Source of the DNA: Paramoeba atlantica
Lineage: Eukaryota; Discosea
Direction: 5' to 3'
DNA: 64,000 bases
Assembly: GCA_977017575.1 (NCBI GenBank)
Contig: CDRNVI010000029.1
Span: 434,001 to 498,000 of the forward strand
Shown in pieces: positions 50,024 through 60,057 of the stretch. Below the pieces are notes generated by a model. The model had not been told where the DNA came from. It saw nothing but the letters and a program-made list of their open reading frames with translations, and searched no databases. The position numbers and the translations under genes were made by a program. Each line of letters begins with the position of its first letter. The first letter of the stretch is position 1.

Positions 50024-50971
50024 ATGACCAGTACTTACTCTCTGGCCAAATTTCTTACATCTGCTAGAAAACATAAAACAGAGGTTGGCTGGCATAAAAT
50101 CATTGAATCACTCCGTGAGCTTGAAAGGACGGCTCATATGCGGGGCTGTTTTGATCTTGCATTACGCACCAAAGGGACAAGCTCCGATTCTCCAGTAGGT
50201 AAGGTACAACAATTAAAAGTATGGCTTAGTACCCTGCCGTGGGAGATTGAAAATGGACTGAATCGATATCCCGAAACCGGTATGGGTGGAAATAAGCTTC
50301 AGGAATCTACTCTATTTCTACCACATGCAGACTCTACCACTTCTTTTTGCGCACAACTTGATTATTGTTCCAATCAGCCTCACGGCATGCTTTTTTACCA
50401 CGACAAGCCGTCAACCTATCGAGCCCCACATATTTATTGGATATCCAAAGTTGAGTTTGATCTCGACCTAGCTATGTACAGCGCATCAGGAGAAATTCTA
50501 GGGTCTTTTCCTCAAGGATTGAGGCGTGGTGACACAGAACGAATACTTCAATGTCCACAGGGAACTCAGTACGTCCTGGAAACGCAGAAAGGGGTGCTCC
50601 CCGCTCAGCATAGTGCAATTCTTTGTTCCGCGGGGGATAAAAGTTTCAGCGGTCACAGGAGAGTTCGATACACCCCCCCTTTGTTAATCGAAAATGAAGT
50701 GGTTAAAAAAAGTAGTTCATTAATTGAGTACGATTTTGACAACCTAAGTTCGAACATGGCGTGCGAAATAGCTCTACGACGATCAATTGACGCAGAAGTC
50801 ATACGCCCTCTGAACGGTTTTCTTACAAATCGGGATGCTCTTGTCTCCTTTTCGCCACGATTAAGACCTCGATGGTTAATTTATCGAACAAACGACCCTT
50901 CGCGCACGCAATTTACAGTTTCTATTCAGCTTCTCCGAAAGTTAAATCTTACATGCCCTACATTCCTTTAG
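50024..50971 (+). CDS. Conserved-looking hypothetical protein, 315 aa
   Basis: A fully open frame from a clean ATG with ordinary composition, but no family I recognise. The N-terminal third is helical (HKIIESLRELERTAHMRG). The middle is beta-rich (MLFYHDKPSTYRAPHIYWIS, VEFDLDLAMYSASGEILGSF). A GDTERILQCPQGTQYVLE block follows, and the end PRWLIYRTNDPSRTQFTVSI is hydrophobic/aromatic. No signal peptide, membrane segment or zinc site. It is the last cellular gene before a 2.4-kb cluster of transposable elements. Confidence 0.6.
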   Translation: MTSTYSLAKFLTSARKHKTEVGWHKIIESLRELERTAHMRGCFDLALRTKGTSSDSPVGKVQQLKVWLSTLPWEIENGLNRYPETGMGGNKLQESTLFLPHADSTTSFCAQLDYCSNQPHGMLFYHDKPSTYRAPHIYWISKVEFDLDLAMYSASGEILGSFPQGLRRGDTERILQCPQGTQYVLETQKGVLPAQHSAILCSAGDKSFSGHRRVRYTPPLLIENEVVKKSSSLIEYDFDNLSSNMACEIALRRSIDAEVIRPLNGFLTNRDALVSFSPRLRPRWLIYRTNDPSRTQFTVSIQLLRKLNLTCPTFL

Positions 50972-51039
50972 CGCAACATTCTTTCAAAAAAGCAATGGAG
51001 AGTGCTTCTTTATCACTGCGCAGTTCATAGAAATAGTTG

Positions 51040-51146
51040 CTTCGTTAAACGCGGTAGTTGTTTTCAACATACAGGTTGCTTTCAACGTGTACAAGGCACT
51101 GCCGCTGCGCGCCTCATGTTGAAAACTAAGCGCATGTTTAACGAAG
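51040..51146. mobile_element. MITE, CTTCGTTAA family, copy 3
   Basis: The left terminus CTTCGTTAAACGCGGTAGTT continues to TTCAAC (51068). The right terminus from 51118 to 51146 ends TTTAACGAAG and pairs with it over about 29 bp. This is the best preserved of three copies and is non-coding. Confidence 0.7.
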
Positions 51147-51545
51147 TGACTGATGATTTCATATTTTTAAAGCTGGAAGATAGAGCTGTATTACCGACTT
51201 GCGCATATGACGCAGTCATATAAACTTTATGAGGGGCAGCGGGTCGCGAGGTTTCACGAGGTTTCGCGAGGTTTCACCGAGGTTTCGCATCCACAATAAT
51301 TTTGTAGGGGTGATCACCGGAAAATATTGATTATTTGTTATTTTAGCAAAGTGCTCTTTTAATTTATGTACACACATACTTTACCCCCCTAGTTATCAGT
51401 AACTTTCTGGCACTTCGATTTTTTCGTCGACCCCCCCTAGTTATCTGTCACCTTTTAAAAATAGTAATTTTTAAACCCAGATTGAAAGGGGCGAGGGAGA
51501 TACAAGCGATCTTGAGCAAATAATTTTTTTTTCGATTTTTTTAGT

Positions 51546-51626
51546 AAAATGTCGATGTCGGGAATCGAACCGCGGACGTTCAGCGTCAAAATGGAACCAC
51601 TCTACCAACTGGACTACTCAAAGGAC
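51546..51626 (-). other. tRNA-like sequence with A and B boxes
   Basis: On the minus strand TAGTCCAGTTGG (A box) is followed 33 nt later by a perfect B box GGTTCGATTCC, the normal tRNA spacing. The acceptor, D and T stems pair poorly and the anticodon loop cannot be set to seven bases, so this is not an obviously functional tRNA. A tRNA relic, a tRNA with an ectopic intron or a SINE head are all possible. It lies inside the hAT-like element. Confidence 0.35.
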
Positions 51627-51834
51627 GCTCCTTAGTCAACCAGTTTGTCGTATCGCAGACCTTTGCACACGCACTTTTTTATACGAAAAGTGTTCTAAAA
51701 TTTGGGAAATACGGTTGTTTTAGATGATTTTTGGAGTATTGAAGAGTTCATCCAATGACCTATTGCTATGTTTTGGAATTTTGAAAAAAACTCGATCTTA
51801 TGCTTCTTTGACGATCTTTTTCAGTTTTTGGAAT

Positions 51835-51890
51835 TAACCTTAGTAAGCGAGTTAGATACTCCGTATCTCCCTCAATTAATGTTAAATAGT
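51835..51890. repeat. Dispersed repeat shared with 14335-14390
   Basis: CTTAGTAAGCGAGTTAGATA followed by CTCCGTATCTCCCTCAAT matches CTTAGTAAGCGAGTTAAATA and following bases at 14342-14385. Nature unknown; one copy lies in the leader of the C2H2 gene, the other in the hAT-like element. Confidence 0.5.
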
Positions 51891-52345
51891 ATAGAGCAAA
51901 GCAATTGTAAGACAAACAACTCTTTTTTCACGTCTTCTGACCCTTTTGAAAAATAAAAGATGCGGTGCAGATTGAATTGGTTCTGATGTATGGATCATTG
52001 TGCGTGAATCCTCAGTATGAGTTTGCCACATACATTAACAGATCTCTTAAAATTTTCAATGAAGAGAACCAATGCCTGTGTAGTCGTGGTTGTGGCGTTG
52101 CTGAACCGATTTTTGAAAGACGTTAAAATGAATTTATCTAGCACTGAGTATTGCTGTATTTCTATTTTATTTTATTTGCTGAGTTGTTGGACGACAAACA
52201 CTTGAGCATGGCTTTGAGGGATTTTAGCTGAGTTTCGCGAGGTTTCACCGAGGTTTTAACCTCGTAAAACCTCATTTTCAGGAGGTTTCACTGAGGTTTT
52301 ACGAGGTTTCGCGAGGTTTCACCCGCAGCCCCTCATATTTATATA

Positions 52346-53059
52346 CAGGTGTGGGCACGAAAATGTGGGGGAGGTCAAAATTTATATAACTTGGCAAATT
52401 TTTGGAAAGTAGCACCGCATTCGAGAGCTCTCGCAGAGTTACGTGTCATGTGATAATGCGTTTCCCGCATTTTTAAATTTTTTAAAATAATACAAAAAAT
52501 CTTATACAAAAAAGTGCAAAATTCTGCAGTTAGGTCACTTTTTCGCTTTTTCCGTCCTCCTTTTTATTGGATAGGTCAGAAAAGAGCATTTTCAAATGAT
52601 AGAAAGGTACAGAAACGTGACATGGGCTGTTACAGTTATTGTGGACAAATAAAAGCCTCCCATAATATCTTCCAGGTAAAGAAATATGGTTCAAGCAGGT
52701 TGTCATGAGAAAATCGGAGGGAATTACATGTTGCACTAAATTCAGACATTGAATTATTAAAGGGAGAACAACATGGCGTGTTCTTAAGTGCTTTACAGAG
52801 CATGTCTAGGTGAATTATGATTGTACTTGAAAAAAAATGAGGATCCTTGCGGAGATTATTCACTTTTTTTTGAGTTTTTTGAAGTTGCAGTCGTCACTTT
52901 TACCCCCTTTGGCATAGAGACCTACCCCCCTGGATACGGGAAACGCATTATCACATGACACGGAACTCTGCAAGAGCTCTCGAATGCGGTGCTATTTTCC
53001 AAAATTGGCCAAGTCACACGAATTTTGACCCCCCCCCCACATTTTCGTGCCCACCCCTG
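52346..53059. mobile_element. Non-coding TIR element (GAGAGCTCTCG family), TA-flanked
   Basis: The left end CAGGTGTGGGCACGAAAATG begins after TA (52344-52345). The right end finishes CCCACCCCTG before TA (53060-53061). TIRs run about 120 bp and contain GAGAGCTCTCG, AATTTTGACC and a CACATGACA block. They are related to, but distinct from, the CAGGGGTGTAAATTTGG TIRs of elements 1 and 2. The interior is AT-rich without a transposase. Confidence 0.75.
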
Positions 53060-53409
53060 TATGCGTATGACGCAGTCAGTAATACAGATTATTCAAAACC
53101 AGTCTCGGAGTCTTCACTCCATTGTTTGCTGTCACACCTTTGCCATATATTACTATAAGTATATATTACTACTAAGTATAGTAGTCGATTGGTTAGCGGT
53201 ATTTGAGCGACATACTACGATTTTTTTTTACACCATTTGTTCATCATGGACCTCTCCAGATGTACTACATTTTTTTCTTTAAACTGCTAAACATTTAGCA
53301 GTTACTGTGTTTCGAAGTAGGTGAATTCAATAATTTCGCCAGAGATTTATATGCTACGACATAACAGTCAGAAGGAAGAACTCTCTCTTATAAAACTTGG
53401 GAATTTTCT

Positions 53410-53979
53410 ATGCTTTTCCCTACCACTGTGCTTCAGCGGAAAGCCATTGTCCGTAGCAAGACGCGACTCAATGGGGCACCGGGTCCTCTTCGCATAAAGT
53501 TATTTTCCGATCGTCGGGTACCAGCGGTGCAACGTTTTTCTGACATTATTGTGGCAAGGCGGCATACGCCATACAATCCTGGTCGACGCGTCATTCACTA
53601 CATGGGAAAACATGTTCCTCATCCTCAAAAATCTCTTTGGTCTCCCGATAGTCCGATTCCACAGGATCGTCATTTATTTAAAATGACAACTTTGGACATT
53701 GATGCCTTCAAGTATTACTATGGCGTAGCACGAGCTGATCTAGATCCCAAGGTTTGGGAGATTTTATCTCATGCTGGTCTGTTACCTCCTCCATATGAAA
53801 AAATTAATTACATGCTTCCTATGCCCATTTTTGATAAGTCATCACTGTATCGCTACTATTTAAGAAAAAGACCCAGCGTAGAAGAGCTTGAGAGGCGAGA
53901 CTATTTGGATTATAGCAACGGAATGGTTCGAACACCAGAGGAGCGAGCTGCTCGAATGCCGCAGGAGCCTTGGCTATAA
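53410..53979 (+). CDS. Possible mitochondrial ribosomal protein bL27m
   Basis: The 189-residue protein is basic with an N-terminal segment that could be a presequence. Residues 24-60 (GPLRIKLFSDRRVPAVQRFS, DIIVARRHTPYNPGRRV) follow the bL27 pattern 'GvK.f.gq.v..GdIIvRQrGt.f.PG..V'. QDRHLFKM near residue 86 could be the following DHTLFAL block. The C-terminal 90 residues are extra, as in many mitoribosomal proteins of protists. The match is divergent and other mitochondrial proteins remain possible. Confidence 0.45.
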   Translation: MLFPTTVLQRKAIVRSKTRLNGAPGPLRIKLFSDRRVPAVQRFSDIIVARRHTPYNPGRRVIHYMGKHVPHPQKSLWSPDSPIPQDRHLFKMTTLDIDAFKYYYGVARADLDPKVWEILSHAGLLPPPYEKINYMLPMPIFDKSSLYRYYLRKRPSVEELERRDYLDYSNGMVRTPEERAARMPQEPWL

Positions 53980-54324
53980 GACAAGACGAAACACGTACCT
54001 TAAAATGGGGCATAGTGAATAATGGCCCGAACGATATTTTATTCACGTTTCCGTCATTAAGTTTTGGCACATTGTTCTTTACTTGGTGCGTAGAGAATGT
54101 AATGCAGAGCAGTCTGCATCCGGGACGTACTGTGCACTCTAAAGTTTCCAAACATATATTTATGTTGAGTATATTTTTTTATGGATTTCTTTTACGGATT
54201 TTACGTTCTTTTACTATGATGTTCACTTTTTTATAAATTGTGTATGCAATTTAAGTAGTGTGCGTCCATTTTTTTTAAATTTTGATCCTATCGATCGTAT
54301 TCCAGGGGGCGATCTTGATTTCTC
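53980..54324. other. Spacer, nothing recognised
   Basis: About 345 bp, T-rich in the second half. No gene. Confidence 0.5.
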
Positions 54325-55446
54325 ATGCATAGCACGAAAAAACGAAGTAGTGCAAAGAAAGATACAAATGAGTCCTCGAAATTAGCGAAAAAAGTTCGTG
54401 GCAAGGGCATCAAAGGTTCCGTAACGCAGAAAGTTGTTACGGACGAAGACACCCAGGTGAACCCACTTTGTGTCGGATGCGAAGCCGTAATAGGAGAGTC
54501 AGTGTCGTGTCGTTGTACATGTTGCGAACGGGTTTTTCATAGAGAGTGTGTTCTCTATTTGGGAAACAACAAGATGAAACCACGGATTCGAATAAAATGT
54601 CCTTATTGTCTTTTTCAAGAACGAGTCATTAGCAACCATGATTTGGATTCAACACTCTTGGAAGAAGCTAAAACATTCAACAAACAGGGGTATGTCGTTC
54701 CTACTTGCTTGGGCTTCTTATCCAGAGAGGCGAAGGATTTACAAGTTCTCATTATGAACGAGTTTGATCGTCTCTCTGAGGCATTTGCCTACCAAACTCG
54801 AGTACTTGATCCAACCGAAGGATTTTCGAACTTTAGGCAAAGGGGCTCGGGGCGCTTTGAGATTATTCCGCATTGGCTTCAGAATTATGTTGATGAAAAA
54901 CTTTCGCCACTTCCGTGGCTACCGCTTGTAAGAGCTATATTAGGTCCCGATTTCGTGTCACATGGGATGGGTGTTTTTATCAGTACGCCCGGTGCAGAAG
55001 CACAAAAGTATCACACGGACGGACCTTGCTTGGACTACACGCGGGATCTACCGTGCCATGCACTGAACGTGTTCGTAGCTTTGGACGACGTAGGCCCGAA
55101 AAACGGTACTGAAATTATTCCAGAATCTCACCGAAAGTATATGACGGAAAGCAGTGATCGACCTCTTTTTTCTAAGAAGCCTTTGAAAAAAAAGAAATCG
55201 TCTTCGACCCCAATACAGAATAGGGAAACCTTTCCTAGGAGACCAACTAAAGATTCAGTGGTACCTGTCGTCACCAGTGGTGACATTTACCTGTTTGATT
55301 ATCGAGTGCGACATCGCGGAGTCAGAAATGCGACAGGAATGTCACGACCATGTGTGTATTTCACGTACACCGTGCCTTGGTATCACGACGTATATAACTT
55401 TAGCAAGAGGAGGTACAGAAGTGCTTTAATTCCAGTAGCGGAATAG
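54325..55446 (+). CDS. RING/PHD-like zinc finger fused to PhyH-type dioxygenase
   Basis: The 373-residue protein has a basic N-terminus, then a Cys/His cluster (residues 50-96: CVGCEAVIGESVSCRCTCC, FHREC and CPYC) of PHD/RING type. Residues about 120-370 are a phytanoyl-CoA-hydroxylase-like Fe(II)/2-oxoglutarate fold. GYVVPTCLGFL is the N-terminal strand; YHTDGP gives the iron ligands His230 and Asp232; GTEIIPESHRKY is the usual 'G.l.v.PGSH' block; DYRVRHRGVRN gives His330; SRPCVYFTY supplies the 2OG-binding Arg. All three metal ligands are intact. A 45-residue Lys/Ser-rich insert interrupts the fold near 275. The finger suggests a chromatin or protein substrate, which is inference. Confidence 0.8.
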   Translation: MHSTKKRSSAKKDTNESSKLAKKVRGKGIKGSVTQKVVTDEDTQVNPLCVGCEAVIGESVSCRCTCCERVFHRECVLYLGNNKMKPRIRIKCPYCLFQERVISNHDLDSTLLEEAKTFNKQGYVVPTCLGFLSREAKDLQVLIMNEFDRLSEAFAYQTRVLDPTEGFSNFRQRGSGRFEIIPHWLQNYVDEKLSPLPWLPLVRAILGPDFVSHGMGVFISTPGAEAQKYHTDGPCLDYTRDLPCHALNVFVALDDVGPKNGTEIIPESHRKYMTESSDRPLFSKKPLKKKKSSSTPIQNRETFPRRPTKDSVVPVVTSGDIYLFDYRVRHRGVRNATGMSRPCVYFTYTVPWYHDVYNFSKRRYRSALIPVAE

Positions 55447-55978
55447 CAATCGTTCAACCTGTATAAAATAAATCCTTATACAGTCTTCATGAAACATACC
55501 TGTGACTTACTGCTCGAATGTGTTTATGATCGTTGGCCTAACGGGGTTTGATCGGTTTTAGGGGTTGCATTGGGTTTGATTTTATGAATAAATTCATACA
55601 CGAAAGTTGCGTACCTTCCTACCAAATTTTTAAACTGAACCAGATGTACAGTTCGCCGAGTATAGAAAGATACGTACGGCATGATATTTTTAGTTGTGTT
55701 CTAAATTGAACTTTGAAGTGGTTAAAAGTTAGAGTACAAGTGATGGGTATATTCTTTAAATGACATAGTTTTAGTACTTCCATTCTATTTGATAGTTGCA
55801 TTTGATTTTGGCGATGTGATTTTTGGTCTACGAAGCCAATTTTCATACGAATTTATTTCACGGAAATATCTGACGTACAGAACTGAAACACCTGGTGTAC
55901 TGTCATGCTATGTAAATTTGAAGCGGTTGCATTAATTTCCAATTGTCTAGTATCACTTTACTATAGTCTACCTGTATC
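55447..55978. other. Spacer with candidate acceptors of RNR1
   Basis: About 530 bp of AT-rich DNA without a gene. TTTCCAATTGTCTAG (AG at 55949-55950) and a second AG at 55965-55966 precede ATG 55979. Confidence 0.45.
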
Positions 55979-58378
55979 ATGCAAGTTATTAAGCACGATG
56001 GGACGTCTGCCCCACTTGATGCGACGAAGCTTAAGACACGGGTTACTCACGTTCTGGGTTCAGACATCGATAGGAATTATGTGGATCCCGATGTTGTCGT
56101 CGATGCTACAGTAAAAGGGGCGCACAACAATATGACTACCGCGAAGCTCGACGAATTACTTTGCCAAACGGCGGCGTACCTGTCCACAAAACATCCAGAT
56201 TACGGATTGCTTGCCGGTCGGCTGGCTGTCACAAGCTTAAGGAAGCGTACCCCATCTTCTTTTTCTCAGGCAGTTGAGTTGCTCAAAAATTATATCAATC
56301 CTAAAAACAACGCGGCAAATCCGTTAGTTTCTAATGAATTGTACGAAATTGTTAAGTCTAATGCTCAACGCCTGAATGACGCAATCAGGCAGGAAAGAGA
56401 CCTCACCTACGAATACTTCGGCTTCAAAACACTCGAACGGTCTTACCTAATACGGACAGAAAACAAGGATGGATCATCTCAGGTGGTGGAAAGGCCGCAA
56501 TACATGTTGATGAGAGTTGCAATCGGTATCCACGGACCCGATTTAAAGCGCGCACTACAAACCTATGAGTACCTCTCGCTCGGACTCTTCACGCATGCTA
56601 CCCCAACTCTGTACAACGCTGGAACGCCCCGTCCTCAAATGAGCTCCTGTTTCCTCATTGCTCTCAAAGAGGATTCCATCGAAGGAATTTATGACACGCT
56701 GAAGACTTGTGCCCTTATTAGCAAGAATTCCGGAGGCATCGGACTGCACGTTCATGCGTGTCGTAGCGCAGGGTCCTATATTCGTGGTACAAATGGAGAA
56801 TCGAATGGGCTTGTGCCAATGCTGCGCGTGTTCAACGATACAGCACGTTACGTTGACCAAGGTGGGGGAAAGCGCAAAGGATCATTTGCGATCTACTTGG
56901 AGCCGTGGCATGCAGATATAATTGAATTCCTTCAGCTTAAGAAAAACACTGGAAAAGAAGAAATTCGAGCCCGCGACCTATTTTATGGTCTGTGGATGCC
57001 AGACCTTTTTATGAAGCGCGTGCAGACAAAAGGCAAGTGGTCGTTGTTTGATCCGAAACGTGCTCCAGGCCTAAGTGATACTTGGGGAAAAGATTTTGAG
57101 AAGCTCTACGAGCGCTATGAATCCGAAGGGAAGGCACAGAAAGTGATCGAGGCGCAGGAACTATGGTTCGCAATTATTGAATCTCAGATAGAAACCGGAA
57201 CACCGTATATTATGTACAAGGATAGTTGCAATGCGAAAACGAACCAACAAAACTTGGGAACCATCAAATGCAGTAATTTATGTACCGAGATCGTTGAGTA
57301 CACAGCTCCCGATGAAGTAGCTGTTTGTAATCTGGCTTCCCTTGCTTTGCCAAAGTTTGTGAATCCTGATCGAAAAAGTTTTGACTTCGACAAGCTTCGA
57401 CAAATCGTGCGCACGGCAACAAGAAATCTAAATCTTGTAATTGACAAAAACTTTTATCCTGTTCCAGAAGCCGAGCGCAGCAACATGAGGCACCGACCCA
57501 TCGGACTCGGCGTGCAGGGACTTGCCGACGTATTCCTTATGATGCACCTTCCCTTCACATGTCCTGAAGCGCAAACCTTGAATGAGGACATATTCGAAAC
57601 TATATATTTCGCTGCTTTGGAGGAAAGCTGTACCGTCGCCGAGGAGTCTGGGCCTTATCAGACATATGAAGGATCGCCGGTTAGCAAAGGCATCCTGCAA
57701 TTTGATATGTGGGGAAGAAAACCCAAAAGTGGGCGATGGGATTGGGAAGGCTTGCGCAAGAGCATTGCGATCACAGGAATCCGGAACTCTCTACTTGTGG
57801 CTCCGATGCCAACGGCTTCTACTTCTCAAATTCTTGGCAACAATGAATGCTTTGAGCCATATACCAGTAACATGTACCTTCGCAGAGTGCTCAGCGGAGA
57901 GTTTCCTGTGATCAACAAACATCTTGTCCGAGACCTTGTTTCTGAAGGGCTTTGGAATGAGGAAACTCGGAATCAGCTTATGGCGGACAATGGTAGTGTA
58001 CAAAAGATCTCTGGACTCACCTCTGCCCTCAAAGACATTCATCGTACAGTGTGGGAAATAAAGCAAAAAGATATTATAGACATGGCTGCTGCACGAGCTG
58101 CATATATTGATCAGTCTCAAAGCCTCAATCTGTTTCTTGAGTCTCCAACAAGTGGAATGCTTACTTCAATGCACTTTTATGCCTGGAAAATGGGTCTGAA
58201 AACTGGAATATATTACCTGCGCTCTCGTCCTGCAGTCGACGCAATTAAATTTACAGTGGACTCCACGTCACTGAAGACCTCTGGGACGAAACGACCGATG
58301 CAAGATAATGCTGCAGATTCAACTAAGGCAGCGAAAAGCTCCCCAGTTGAGGAAGAATGCATCGCCTGCGGTTCATAG
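55979..58378 (+). CDS. RNR1: Ribonucleoside-diphosphate reductase large subunit (class Ia)
   Basis: Reduces ribonucleotides to deoxyribonucleotides. The 799-residue protein is complete. It has an N-terminal ATP cone ([14 protein letters not shown], residues 1-90), [20 protein letters not shown] with the first redox Cys, [19 protein letters not shown] and [28 protein letters not shown] carries the Asn-Cys-Glu catalytic triad and [10 protein letters not shown] the partner Cys. [20 protein letters not shown] is in the barrel, and the C-terminal swinging pair is ECIACGS. The ATP cone implies normal dATP feedback control. The small subunit is not in this window. Confidence 0.97.
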   Translation: MQVIKHDGTSAPLDATKLKTRVTHVLGSDIDRNYVDPDVVVDATVKGAHNNMTTAKLDELLCQTAAYLSTKHPDYGLLAGRLAVTSLRKRTPSSFSQAVELLKNYINPKNNAANPLVSNELYEIVKSNAQRLNDAIRQERDLTYEYFGFKTLERSYLIRTENKDGSSQVVERPQYMLMRVAIGIHGPDLKRALQTYEYLSLGLFTHATPTLYNAGTPRPQMSSCFLIALKEDSIEGIYDTLKTCALISKNSGGIGLHVHACRSAGSYIRGTNGESNGLVPMLRVFNDTARYVDQGGGKRKGSFAIYLEPWHADIIEFLQLKKNTGKEEIRARDLFYGLWMPDLFMKRVQTKGKWSLFDPKRAPGLSDTWGKDFEKLYERYESEGKAQKVIEAQELWFAIIESQIETGTPYIMYKDSCNAKTNQQNLGTIKCSNLCTEIVEYTAPDEVAVCNLASLALPKFVNPDRKSFDFDKLRQIVRTATRNLNLVIDKNFYPVPEAERSNMRHRPIGLGVQGLADVFLMMHLPFTCPEAQTLNEDIFETIYFAALEESCTVAEESGPYQTYEGSPVSKGILQFDMWGRKPKSGRWDWEGLRKSIAITGIRNSLLVAPMPTASTSQILGNNECFEPYTSNMYLRRVLSGEFPVINKHLVRDLVSEGLWNEETRNQLMADNGSVQKISGLTSALKDIHRTVWEIKQKDIIDMAAARAAYIDQSQSLNLFLESPTSGMLTSMHFYAWKMGLKTGIYYLRSRPAVDAIKFTVDSTSLKTSGTKRPMQDNAADSTKAAKSSPVEEECIACGS

Positions 58379-58857
58379 CATCAAAAAATCAAGCTACGCT
58401 ATCGCAATTCGTTGTTTCATATTTTGCGCTACTATAGTACAATAGAGAAAATATATGCAAATGATAAGACTAGTATTTCTTCTCCTCGTATCCCTCCACG
58501 TATACGTAGAATGATAGGTAAAGTTATATTTTTTTTTGCAGACAGGCAGACCGGCAATAATAGAGTTTAACGATATAAATACTAAAGAGGCGTTCTGATA
58601 GGTTTTATACTAGTCAATTTAAAGTGTAGAATAATGCACCTTACACAATGATTTCGTCGCAGATATGTTTTTAAACGATGTTTCTTCAATGCTTAAACAT
58701 TCCAAATAGTTTGTGCGAACAATTATGAAGTGAATGCTGTTCAGAACGGTGCCTATTTTTCAGAAAATTTCTTCAAAAATTCTGCATGTGAGCATGACAA
58801 CCGCTAAATGTTTGGAATTTGTAAAGTTCATTAAATTCTATTTGTTATTATTTCTGC
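58379..58857. other. Spacer, nothing recognised
   Basis: About 480 bp of AT-rich intergenic DNA with no clear motif. Confidence 0.5.
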
Positions 58858-59490
58858 ATGTCTTGCCACTTCTTTGCGTCTGATATTCAACGATTTTTCA
58901 TTCTCCCTAGGAGAAAAATCAAATGTACGTTTTTAACACATACGACTAGGGATACTTCATCCTCTGGTTTGCAGGAAGGGCCACCTGATGATTCTGAATC
59001 ATATTCTACAACGGACGAACGTGTCTCCCTCAAGCATGCGACTGATCACGACAACAACGATACGAAGGGATCGAGAATGAACAATTACGCGAATAGAATA
59101 CGATTTGCAAAGAATTATGAGAAATACAAACGTTTAGATGCGGAAACTCCTTTTGGGAAGTTGCGTCGTTCACTCCCAGCTGTGAGCAGAACTCTGCAGT
59201 TTTCTGGAAGTCCATTTTCTGACGAAGAATATGCGACACGTTGCTGGGGATGGTACAGAAACGATGTCGTCAGCCTACTGGGGCCTCAAGATAAGAGGGA
59301 TATTTGGACATGTGTAAGATATCTTCAAGAGAATCCGATTTGCACTACCTCTTGTGACTACTGTCATCTGGAGCGATCGATGAGATCGTTGTACACACAT
59401 TATTGGGAGTGTAAAATATGTGGAGCTTGTTTTAAGCATCTACTAACCCGGTGTTCCCGTTGCAATTCTTATGTTATATCGAAGTGTTAA
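58858..59490 (+). CDS. Hypothetical protein with C-terminal zinc ribbon
   Basis: The 210-residue product has a variable, charged N-terminal half and a Cys-rich end: CTTSCDYC, HYWECKICGACFKHL and CSRCNSYVISKC, giving four CxxC-type pairs suited to one or two zinc ribbons. The segment FAKNYEKYKRLDAETPFGKL to YATRCWGWYRNDVVSLLG looks structured. I do not recognise the family. ATG 58858 is the first in frame; a later Met (near residue 72, just before NNYANRIRFAKNY) is an alternative start. Confidence 0.5.
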   Translation: MSCHFFASDIQRFFILPRRKIKCTFLTHTTRDTSSSGLQEGPPDDSESYSTTDERVSLKHATDHDNNDTKGSRMNNYANRIRFAKNYEKYKRLDAETPFGKLRRSLPAVSRTLQFSGSPFSDEEYATRCWGWYRNDVVSLLGPQDKRDIWTCVRYLQENPICTTSCDYCHLERSMRSLYTHYWECKICGACFKHLLTRCSRCNSYVISKC

Positions 59491-60057
59491 ACTTGCTTAG
59501 AAAACGGTACGGCTATAAAGTTTTTATTTAGCCGGATTCTCGATATTAATACAGCGCATGTAGTACTGTTGCAAATTGTACATCAAGTTGTTGATAAATT
59601 CAATATGCATATTTATCATTTCATCTTTATTTCATTTTATAGTATTTTTGCCCTATGTTATTTTGCTTTATTTGTTTGCTTGCGCTTTATCTTTCTTTAT
59701 CTCGTTTGTATTTTTCTCAAAGTGCTATCGTGATGAGCTATCATGTACCTTGTTACTTGCTCTGTAAATGTCAACAATTCTGACCGTCATAATCGTCTAA
59801 TGACTCATTCGACTACTTCATAATTTCTAGAATGTGCTATTTGTGACTCTTTTATTTATGACTCGTTCAATGTAGACGTGTCTATGATACTTTAAAATTG
59901 GTGAAGAAAGAAAACATTTTATACGAAAAGTTCTGTGTTTAATAAATCTCCCCTATAGCTTAAACGGAGGACTACGTTGCATGAACTAATTTTTTAAGGA
60001 AACTACTTTCCATGAATGTATAGTTCTTGAGCGAATGTGACACACAGTTGTACATCA
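59491..60057. other. Spacer, T-rich
   Basis: About 570 bp; 59,590-59,760 is very T-rich on the + strand and opens a hydrophobic chance frame. No convincing gene. Confidence 0.45.

Larger units (their letters stand above)
51229..52336. mobile_element. hAT-like element with GAGGTTTCGC subterminal repeats
   Basis: Terminal inverted repeats GAGGGGCAGCGGGT (51231-51244) and ACCCGCAGCCCCTC (52321-52334) match with one mismatch. Flanking octamers AACTTTAT and ATATTTAT agree at 6 of 8 positions, a possible eroded 8-bp duplication. Inside each end are multiple direct copies of GAGGTTTCGC or GAGGTTTCAC (51245-51288; 52231-52320), a subterminal arrangement typical of hAT elements. The two short frames inside (near 51,770 and 52,020) show no convincing transposase domain. 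Confidence 0.65.

Noticed and set aside
51546-51626. Functional nuclear tRNA gene
   Set aside because: A and B boxes are present but acceptor, D and T stems fail to pair and no seven-base anticodon loop can be set.
59576-59767. Hydrophobic 63-codon frame in the T-rich spacer
   Set aside because: Composition follows from T-richness; no ATG context, partner or motif.
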